From Acetofilamentum sp. (GTDB lineage Bacteria; Bacteroidota; Bacteroidia; Bacteroidales; JAFGUD01), in NCBI GenBank assembly GCA_020722645.1, contig DYKL01000216.1, positions 1 through 5,713 of the forward strand: 5,713 bases of DNA, written 5' to 3'. The notes beneath the pieces are model-generated. The model saw only the letters and a program-made list of their open reading frames with translations. It was not told where the DNA came from and did no database searches. Shown here in pieces: positions 1 to 5,615 of the stretch. A program made the translations under genes and the position numbers. Each line of letters starts with the position of its first letter. Within the stretch, counting starts at the first letter, position 1.

Positions 1-43
1 ATGAAAATAATTACAAATCAACGACTTACAAAATTATTTACAC

Positions 44-3000
44 ATGAAAAAAATTCTGATAACAGCTCTGCTTTTGTTTGCAATATTAATAGGTAAATCA
101 CAATATTACAATGGTTTACAGATAAGTTTCGGCAAAAACAGAATACAGTACAAACCATACAACTGGCGTTATTATTCGTACAGAAACTACGATGTTTATT
201 TCTACGATAGAGGTGTTAATCTTGGCAAATACACCTTCGATTTGATTGGTGAGGTTATGAACGAATATGAAAAATACTTTTCTGTGGTTTACAACGAAAA
301 GGTAATTTTTGTAGTTTACAACAAACTCAGCGATTTTAGACAAAGTAATGTAGGTTTGCAAACAGATAACAACGAGAATAACCTCGGAGGTACTTCTGAA
401 TTGGTCGATAATAAAATCTTTTTATATTACGAAGGCAATCATCAGGAATTTGAAAATCAAGTAAGAAAGTCAATAGCAAGATTATATATAAGGCAAATAC
501 TTTACGGTACTGCATTTACAGACAAACTAACCAATACAGCCCTGCTGAACGTTCCTGAATGGTTTGAAGAAGGTCTTGTATCTTATGTCGCTCAACCTTA
601 CGATGTTGAAGTCTTAAATCAGGTAAAAGATATGCTGCAAAATAAAAAGCATATTCATTTTAATCATCTAAGTGATATTGAAGCGGTCAGTATAGGGCAT
701 TCTTTCTGGTATTTTGTAGCCGACACATACAGCGATGATGTTATTTCAAATGTCCTGTATTTTGCAAAAATCAGTAAAAACATCAAAAATTCAGTGTATT
801 TTGTTCTTGGAAAACCTTTAAATTACGTAACTCAGGAATGGCGGGATTATTACGAAAAAATTTTTGACATTTCAAATCTTAACTTACCTCCGCAGGAAAA
901 CGAAATTTTAAAAACAAAAAAAGGTAAAGTTTATCAAAACCTCAAAATTAGTCCCGACGGTAAAAACATTGCTTATGTTGAAAATAATTCAGGTAAATAC
1001 AAAGTTTTTTTGTATAACATCGAAACTCAAAAGAAAATTAAACTTTTTAAAGAAGGTCAAAAACTCGAACAGATTACAGATTACTCTTATCCATACTTAG
1101 CTTGGAATAAAAGCGGGAAAATATTAGCTTTTACAACAGAAGATGAAAGCATTGTAACTTTGTGGACTTATAATATTGAAAATGAAGAACTTACATCAAG
1201 AATAATTCCTTATGCCAGTAAAATAAATTCGTTTTCTTTTTCACCAAACAACTATTACATTGCAGTATCTGCTTTGTCAAACGGATATACCGATTTATTT
1301 CTTTTCAGTTTGCTGACAGGTTCTACCGAAAAAATAACAAACGATTTACCAGATGATTTATATCCTACTTTTAATGCTGAATCAAATAAAATAATATTCT
1401 CATCAAATCGAACTAACGATACAATAAAACAACTTTTCGATTACGAAGATAATTACCCTACAACAAAAAATTATAATTTATACGCTGTTGATATTAACAA
1501 AAACGAAGAAAAAGTTCTGTTGCCCTTGACAAAATATAAATACTCAAATGCAACTTCACCTATTAATTACAAAGAAGATTCATACATCTTTTTATCGGAT
1601 TCTTCGGGAATAATCAACAGATATGCTCTGACATTTGACAGTACTGTTAGTTTTGTTGATACGATTGTTCATTACAGATATGTTATAAAAAATTATCAGA
1701 TTTCTGATTATTCAAAAAATATTTTGTCATATGACATTCAAAATAACAATCTGGCTGAAATAATTTTTGATGATAACCGATATAAATTTTTTTCACAAAA
1801 ATATGTTATAGAAGACTTTAAATCTCAAGAAAAAAAACAAGAACCCGATTATTTTCGACAGTCATTCATAAAAGCTGAACTGAAAAAAATTGAATCAATA
1901 AAAACTATCGAAGAAAATAAAATTAAATCGCTTCAAAAACTTGACAGTTTAAAACCTTTTTACGAACAAAAACTATTAGAACCCGATACAAACAAAATTG
2001 ACATTAACAATTATTCTTTTGAGGTTGAAAAAGACACTTTGTTCAGAATTTTTTATAATAAACAAGCTCCAACTCAAAAAGACTCTTCAGTTTTTCCTCA
2101 GATGAGAGTTTATCATCCTACTTTTTATCTTAACGACCTAAACAGTATGATTGATTTCAGAATGTTAAATGAAACATATCAGCCTTTTAACGGAGCTCCT
2201 TTTTATTTTAACCCCGGTTTGAGTTTATTTACGACTGTAAGTGCAGATGAACTATTTAACAATTATAAACTGCTCGGCGGATTCAGATACGGGATAAATA
2301 GTTCGACAGAATATCTCTTCAGCATCGAAAATTTAATCAAAAGAACTGACAAACAACTTTTTTATTATCGTCAGGTACTTGTTAATGATATGGATCCTTT
2401 ATCAAAATGGTATTACAATATTCAAAAAGTTATTGTAAATCAACTTACATTAACACTTCGTTATCCTTTCAATCAGGTAACAGCCGTAAAATTAAGCCTG
2501 CTGGCAAAATACGACAGAACTATTCAAATGTCCACAGAGTTTGATTATCTTGTAACACCTGATAAATATAAAGTTTACTCAGGTGCAAAACTTGAATACA
2601 TTATTGACAACTCTAAAAACTTATCATTAAATTTGTACGAAGGAATTAAATTTAAAGCATTTGGTGAATTTTATCAACAGGTTGAAGGCGATTACAACTA
2701 TACTGCTGTTTTTGGGGCTGATTTGAGAGTCTATAAAAAGATTTTCAGAAATTTTATATATGCAGGCAGAATAGCAGGCAGCTCGTCAATTGGGAAGGCA
2801 AAACTGCTTTATTATCTGGGCGGTGTTGATAATTGGTATAGTTTATCGCTTGCAGCTGACGGGAGTAGTAATTATTTCGACTATTCTGTAAATATAAATC
2901 CCGACGAGAATTATATTTTTCAGGCAGTTGCAACAAATATGCGAGGATTTAAACAAAATATCAGAAATGGCAACAATTTTGCGTTGATAAATCAAGAGTT

Positions 3001-3331
3001 AAGGTTGCCGATTGTTCAGGTTTTTGCAAATCATCCTATGAGTTCTGATTTTTGGTACAATTTACAGGTTATTGGTTTTGTTGATGTGGGTTCTGCATGG
3101 AATGGCTGGTCTCCCTACGATGAAAGAAATTTGTATAACACCATTACAGTTTACAGCAAACCTTTTACAATAATCGTTGATGTTGACAGACCTCCATTTG
3201 TTTGGAGTTACGGCTGGGGACTCAGAACAAAAATTTTGGGTTATTTTGTGCGTTTAGACTGGGCTTACGGAAAAGAAGCAAATTATTCTTACGACAGAAA
3301 ATTTTATTTTTCATTAAGTTTAGATTTTTAG
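44..3331 (+). CDS. TolB-like propeller / outer-membrane beta-barrel fusion protein with degenerate peptidase domain
   Basis: The product has 1095 residues. A signal peptide (Lys-rich start, hydrophobic core at about 5-16, likely cleavage after Q20 or nearby) shows export. Residues about 45-275 resemble a gluzincin/peptidase-MA-like domain: PEWFEEGLVSY (171-181) matches the family's P-x-W-x-x-E-G segment, but the HExxH expected about 30 residues earlier is replaced by VRKSIARLY (140-148), so it is probably not a zinc protease. Residues about 293-580 carry PD40/TolB propeller repeats, e.g. ISPDGKNIAYV (302-312), AWNKSGKILAF (353-363) and FSPNNYYIAV (399-408). A Lys/Glu-rich, probably helical linker lies at about 594-645. 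From about 690 on, alternating strands, MRGF (966-969), NQELRLPI (983-990), GFVDVGSAW (1011-1019) and a terminal strand ending in F1095 fit an Omp85/D15-type barrel. Such proteins are often named 'translocation protein TolB' in Bacteroidetes, but that name is misleading because true TolB has no barrel. Substrate and role are unknown. No Shine-Dalgarno is visible; the start is chosen because the signal peptide begins there. Confidence 0.9.
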   Translation: MKKILITALLLFAILIGKSQYYNGLQISFGKNRIQYKPYNWRYYSYRNYDVYFYDRGVNLGKYTFDLIGEVMNEYEKYFSVVYNEKVIFVVYNKLSDFRQSNVGLQTDNNENNLGGTSELVDNKIFLYYEGNHQEFENQVRKSIARLYIRQILYGTAFTDKLTNTALLNVPEWFEEGLVSYVAQPYDVEVLNQVKDMLQNKKHIHFNHLSDIEAVSIGHSFWYFVADTYSDDVISNVLYFAKISKNIKNSVYFVLGKPLNYVTQEWRDYYEKIFDISNLNLPPQENEILKTKKGKVYQNLKISPDGKNIAYVENNSGKYKVFLYNIETQKKIKLFKEGQKLEQITDYSYPYLAWNKSGKILAFTTEDESIVTLWTYNIENEELTSRIIPYASKINSFSFSPNNYYIAVSALSNGYTDLFLFSLLTGSTEKITNDLPDDLYPTFNAESNKIIFSSNRTNDTIKQLFDYEDNYPTTKNYNLYAVDINKNEEKVLLPLTKYKYSNATSPINYKEDSYIFLSDSSGIINRYALTFDSTVSFVDTIVHYRYVIKNYQISDYSKNILSYDIQNNNLAEIIFDDNRYKFFSQKYVIEDFKSQEKKQEPDYFRQSFIKAELKKIESIKTIEENKIKSLQKLDSLKPFYEQKLLEPDTNKIDINNYSFEVEKDTLFRIFYNKQAPTQKDSSVFPQMRVYHPTFYLNDLNSMIDFRMLNETYQPFNGAPFYFNPGLSLFTTVSADELFNNYKLLGGFRYGINSSTEYLFSIENLIKRTDKQLFYYRQVLVNDMDPLSKWYYNIQKVIVNQLTLTLRYPFNQVTAVKLSLLAKYDRTIQMSTEFDYLVTPDKYKVYSGAKLEYIIDNSKNLSLNLYEGIKFKAFGEFYQQVEGDYNYTAVFGADLRVYKKIFRNFIYAGRIAGSSSIGKAKLLYYLGGVDNWYSLSLAADGSSNYFDYSVNINPDENYIFQAVATNMRGFKQNIRNGNNFALINQELRLPIVQVFANHPMSSDFWYNLQVIGFVDVGSAWNGWSPYDERNLYNTITVYSKPFTIIVDVDRPPFVWSYGWGLRTKILGYFVRLDWAYGKEANYSYDRKFYFSLSLDF

Positions 3332-3339
3332 TATATTTG
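3332..3339 (+). promoter_or_regulatory. Candidate Bacteroidetes -7 element (TATATTTG) for the lipoprotein-LRR operon
   Basis: TATATTTG directly follows the stop of the upstream barrel gene and exactly matches the TAnnTTTG -7 consensus of the Bacteroidetes primary sigma factor. Initiation would fall near 3346, leaving a leader of about 60 nt before the lipoprotein ATG at 3408. No TTG/TTTG is seen at the expected -33 position about 19-21 nt upstream, so the match is one-sided. In such AT-rich DNA this octamer can occur by chance. The 76-nt gap contains no hairpin terminator that I can see, so read-through from the barrel gene is also possible. Confidence 0.35.
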
Positions 3340-3407
3340 TAAAAATTTTGTGAATTTAAAATAACATTTTGATTCAAATCGGAGTTTATTAATAAAAAAG
3401 AATACAA

Positions 3408-3941
3408 ATGTCAAAATTGAATATAATAAAAAACCTTTTATTTTTAGTGATAATCGTATCATTAATTTCATGTTTTGGTGGAAGCATAACTTTTTACGTA
3501 GAAGACGAAACTCAAACGACTATAGAATCAGCATTTCCGATAAATTTACCTTTTAATTTACCGATTCTGCCTGTAACTACAACTGCTACACAAGAATACG
3601 AAAACAACAAAACAACTCCCGAATTAGTCGAAGAAGTTATTCTGGAAAAGATTACAATTACTGTAACAAGTCCTTCTAATGCCGATTTTTCAGCTTTAAA
3701 ATCAATTCATATATATATTAAAAAATCAGATGATACGGAGATAAAAGAGATTGCTTATCTTACAAACATTAATTCCGAGGCAAAAACAATCGATTTGATA
3801 TGTACAAAAGAAAATCTCGTTACTTATCTAAGAGAAGAATCATATAAACTTGACATAGAAGCCGAATTAAAAGAAATACTGTTGTACGATGTCGATATAA
3901 AAATTGACTTAAAATTTAAAATAACCGCAAAAATCTTATAA
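3408..3941 (+). CDS. Putative lipoprotein of unrecognised family
   Basis: The product has 177 residues. The N-terminus is a type II signal peptide: K3/K9, hydrophobic core at about 10-20, and lipobox L19-I20-S21-C22, predicting lipidation at C22. The residues just after the Cys (FGGSITFY) lack the acidic cluster of the known Bacteroidetes surface-lipoprotein export signal, so a periplasm-facing anchor is somewhat more likely than surface display; this is inference. The mature part has a Pro-rich segment (FPINLPFNLPILP, 43-55), a Thr-rich stretch (57-70), then beta-rich segments KITITVTSP (81-89), SIHIYIKK (99-106) and DVDIKIDLKFKITAKI (161-176), suggesting a small beta-sandwich. I do not recognise the family and assign no function. 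The next gene, a secreted LRR protein, starts 4 nt downstream, so the two are very likely one transcript. No strong Shine-Dalgarno precedes the ATG. The start is supported by the signal peptide. Confidence 0.85.
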   Translation: MSKLNIIKNLLFLVIIVSLISCFGGSITFYVEDETQTTIESAFPINLPFNLPILPVTTTATQEYENNKTTPELVEEVILEKITITVTSPSNADFSALKSIHIYIKKSDDTEIKEIAYLTNINSEAKTIDLICTKENLVTYLREESYKLDIEAELKEILLYDVDIKIDLKFKITAKIL

Positions 3942-3945
3942 ATAA

Positions 3946-4593
3946 ATGAAAACCACTCACGCACTAATTTTCTTGATATTTTTGAATTTCTCTGCAAAAG
4001 CTCAAAATCAGCAGATTTGCGAAAGCACACCTGACCCCGATAAAATATACTATTATTGGGAAGAAGCTGTTGATGAACCCGACCAAGTTGTAAATCTTTA
4101 CCTAAATGGAAGAGGTTACGACACGTTATCTTCTCAGATTGCCACAATGACAAATCTGAAAGTTCTTATCTTAAACAACAACAGGCTTGCCATTTTACCT
4201 TCTGAAATAGGGGCTTTAAAAAACTTAGTCAGATTGAATCTTGCAAATAATCGCCTGACATCTCTGTCACAGTCGTTTATGAAACTTATAAGCTTAGAAG
4301 AACTCAATTTAAGCGATAACAAATTAAAATCATTACCGGATAATATCGGAGATTTAAAAAATATAAAGAAACTATATCTCCAAAATAATGATATATCAAA
4401 CCTTCCGTCAAGTATTTCGGAACTACAAAATCTGGAAGTGCTTAATTTATCAAACAATATGCTCGATTCTTTGCCTTCTGATATAAGATTTATGACAAAC
4501 CTGAAAATTTTAATACTTGAACAAAATGATATTGATGATCATACAAAAGATATTATTAAAAGATTTTTACAAAACACTAAAGTTTATTATTAA
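3946..4593 (+). CDS. Secreted leucine-rich repeat protein (upstream paralogue)
   Basis: The product has 215 residues. A type I signal peptide ends at AKA (17-19), so the mature protein probably begins at Q20. A short N-terminal cap (about 31-47, DKIYYYWEEA and following) leads into seven contiguous 23-residue leucine-rich repeats starting at residues 48, 71, 94, 117, 140, 163 and 186. They follow LxxLxLxxNxL then xxLPxxIxxLxx; the first is degenerate and the last runs into a C-terminal cap (NDIDDHTKDII, 194-204, ending at Y215). LRR solenoids generally bind proteins through the concave face; the ligand here is unknown. No enzymatic domain, transmembrane segment or type IX secretion tail is visible, so the protein should be released to the periplasm or exported further. 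It sits 4 nt after the lipoprotein stop without a Shine-Dalgarno, which suggests coupled expression with it. Its closest relative in the window is the gene at 4791. Confidence 0.9.
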   Translation: MKTTHALIFLIFLNFSAKAQNQQICESTPDPDKIYYYWEEAVDEPDQVVNLYLNGRGYDTLSSQIATMTNLKVLILNNNRLAILPSEIGALKNLVRLNLANNRLTSLSQSFMKLISLEELNLSDNKLKSLPDNIGDLKNIKKLYLQNNDISNLPSSISELQNLEVLNLSNNMLDSLPSDIRFMTNLKILILEQNDIDDHTKDIIKRFLQNTKVYY

Positions 4594-4790
4594 AATTAGG
4601 TCGAAAGCAAGAAGATTAAAAACTGTGTAGTATCTTAATTTACTATCATTTCAGACATCTAAACCATACTGAATTATACAAACGTAAAGTTTTTAGACTC
4701 TATCGGAATAATAAATATTGGATAATTTTCATAATTTTGTTTTTTAAATTGGTTTTTATTTATTTGTAAAAGATTTCAAAAATTTAGAAA
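4594..4790 (+). other. Non-coding gap between the two LRR genes
   Basis: This 197-nt, very AT-rich stretch has no convincing small ORF, no tRNA-like fold and no GC-rich hairpin followed by T residues. The only inverted repeat I noticed at its start is a weak TAGTA/TACTA pair (about 4629-4646), too short to call a terminator. Near the end there is a 9-nt tandem duplication, ATAATTTTC followed by ATAATTTTG (4722-4739), and the candidate promoter described separately. The gap breaks the tight spacing of the preceding lipoprotein-LRR pair, so the second LRR gene probably has its own transcription start. Confidence 0.6.
4735..4766 (+). promoter_or_regulatory. Candidate Bacteroidetes promoter for the second LRR gene
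   Basis: TTTTG (4735-4739) is followed, after a 19-nt spacer, by TTTATTTG (4759-4766). This fits the Bacteroidetes -33 TTG / -7 TAnnTTTG arrangement with one mismatch in the -7 box. Initiation would be near 4773, giving a leader of about 18 nt before the ATG at 4791. An alternative exact -7 match, TAATTTTG at 4732-4739, overlaps the -33 element but has no TTG at the right distance upstream. Either way, the signals support a separate promoter for this gene. The evidence is sequence matching in AT-rich DNA, so chance is a real possibility. Confidence 0.4.
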
Positions 4791-5444
4791 ATGAAAAAAC
4801 ATCTTTTTTTTGTTTTGTATCTGATATTTTTCTCCGCTTTTTTTTCCAATGCTCAAAAACCGGCTTATGACACAACAGTAGTAGATTATGATAAAATTTA
4901 CTATTCATGGGAAGAAGCTTCGTGGATGCCCAAACGTGTATGTAACTTATATTTGTTCAACAAAGGTATGGACACTTTATCTTCATCAATTTCAGAAATG
5001 AAAAATATCAGGGTTTTATTCCTGAAAAAAAACAAACTTACCGAACTTCCATACCAAATTGGGACACTTAGATTTCTGAAAAAATTAAATGTTTCGGAAA
5101 ATAAACTAAATTTTTTGCCTTTAACTTTTACAAAATTAGACAGTTTAGAAGAGTTTGACATTAGCTCCAATAATCTAGATTCATTACCCTATGACATTGG
5201 TAAGCTTAAAAATCTCAAAAAACTTTATTTGCAAAACAACAACCTAACAAACCTGCCACCTACAATCAGCGAATTGCAGAATCTTGAATTATTGAACCTT
5301 TCAAATAACGAATTAACTGTTTTACCTCCTGAAATAAGACTTATGACTAATTTAAAACTACTTATTCTCGAAGGCAATGACATCGACCCGCATTCAAAAG
5401 ATATTATCACTCGTTTTTTGAAAGATACAGAAGTTATTTACTGA
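4791..5444 (+). CDS. Secreted leucine-rich repeat protein (downstream paralogue)
   Basis: The product has 217 residues. A strongly hydrophobic signal peptide (KK at 2-3, Phe/Leu-rich core at 5-18) ends at SNA (19-21), with Q22 the likely mature N-terminus. A cap beginning DKIYYSWEEA (34-43) leads into seven 23-residue leucine-rich repeats starting at 50, 73, 96, 119, 142, 165 and 188, then a C-terminal cap ending at Y217. The fold is aligned residue for residue, without gaps, with the protein at 3946-4593. By hand I count about 112 identities in 184 aligned positions: caps and repeats 5-7 are well conserved, while repeats 2-3 are about 43% identical. The best-conserved block is KKLYLQNN plus ISELQN in repeat 5. 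No catalytic domain or sorting tail is visible, so an exported protein-binding role is the family-based expectation, with unknown ligand. The AT-rich leader has no clear Shine-Dalgarno; the ATG is chosen because it begins the signal peptide. Confidence 0.9.
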   Translation: MKKHLFFVLYLIFFSAFFSNAQKPAYDTTVVDYDKIYYSWEEASWMPKRVCNLYLFNKGMDTLSSSISEMKNIRVLFLKKNKLTELPYQIGTLRFLKKLNVSENKLNFLPLTFTKLDSLEEFDISSNNLDSLPYDIGKLKNLKKLYLQNNNLTNLPPTISELQNLELLNLSNNELTVLPPEIRLMTNLKLLILEGNDIDPHSKDIITRFLKDTEVIY

Positions 5445-5456
5445 TTTCGTTGTTAT

Positions 5457-5476
5457 ATTGTTTCATTGCTAAATTG
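5457..5476. repeat. Short degenerate 8-nt-phased ATTG repeat
   Basis: ATTG occurs at 5457, 5465 and 5473, exactly 8 nt apart, in the contexts TATATTG, TTTCATTG and CTAAATTG. A further ATTG at 5492 is out of phase. The stretch starts 13 nt after the stop of the second LRR gene and looks like the decayed end of a low-complexity tandem repeat. Three weak copies could arise by chance in AT-rich DNA. Confidence 0.3.
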
Positions 5477-5502
5477 TTGGCTGACGGCTTAATTGAATTA
5501 TC

Positions 5503-5528
5503 AACTATGCACTATTAACTATGTAATT
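5503..5528. repeat. Isolated copy of the TATGCAC-type repeat unit
   Basis: AAC-TATGCAC-TATT (5503-5516) is a one-heptamer version of the unit that makes up the array at 5613-5713. It is followed by a decayed copy, AACTATG-TAATT (5517-5528). The 84 nt between this and the main array contain the inverted repeat and the CACATAG triplet, so the array appears to be split in two. Confidence 0.7.
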
Positions 5529-5615
5529 GTTACGAAATAACTTGTTTATTTGATATTTTTTTAAACCACATAGACACATAGTTCACATAGATTATTAAAT
5601 ATGTTATTTCGTAAC
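5529..5615. repeat. Perfect 13-bp inverted repeat with 61-nt spacer
   Basis: The left arm GTTACGAAATAAC (5529-5541) and right arm GTTATTTCGTAAC (5603-5615) are exact reverse complements. The last three bases of the right arm double as the AAC that opens the tandem array. ATATTT (5553-5558) can also pair with AAATAT (5597-5602), extending the stem next to the right arm with an 11-nt bulge on the left side. The spacer is too long and the stem too AT-rich for a typical intrinsic terminator. It could be the remnant of a small inverted-repeat element or a structured spacer. No transposase is present. Confidence 0.75.
5567..5590. repeat. CACATAG direct-repeat triplet inside the inverted repeat
   Basis: CACATAG occurs three times at 5567-5573, 5575-5581 and 5584-5590, with start-to-start spacing of 8 and 9 nt. 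It lies between the arms of the 13-bp inverted repeat and just after a T-run (5555-5562). The sequence differs from the TATGCAC heptamer of the neighbouring array. The stretch is non-coding as far as I can tell; its role is unknown. Confidence 0.6.

Noticed and set aside
1..96. Possible tail of an upstream gene: frame 1 is open from ATG at 1 to TAA at 94-96, and frame 3 is open to a TGA at 45-47 that overlaps the ATG at 44
   Set aside because: Too little sequence to tell a real C-terminus from chance. All options fit: frame 2 stops at 2-4, frame 3 would give an ATGA overlap, and frame 1 would overlap the signal peptide region by more than 50 nt. None has recognisable protein features.
116..361. 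Minus-strand open frame opposite the start of the barrel protein, and similar short ones at 2754-2936 and 3222-3407
   Set aside because: Each overlaps the large coding region or its end on the opposite strand and lacks any recognisable feature.
3824..4457. Minus-strand open frames opposite the lipoprotein and first LRR gene (3824-4153 and 4134-4457)
   Set aside because: They lie opposite well-supported genes, and their products are Ser/Phe/Leu-rich with no domain, as expected for the complement of LRR codons.
3946..4593. Treating the LRR proteins as internalin-like virulence factors
   Set aside because: They lack the internalin cap, the 22-residue repeat and a cell-wall anchor. The 23-residue LxxLP-type repeat is widespread and gives no evidence for host interaction.
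4901..5410. Minus-strand open frames opposite the second LRR gene
   Set aside because: They are antisense shadows of the repeat-coding sequence, with no motif or plausible start context.
5529..5615. Intrinsic transcription terminator for the second LRR gene
   Set aside because: The arms are 61 nt apart, the stem is AT-rich, and no T-run follows the right arm.
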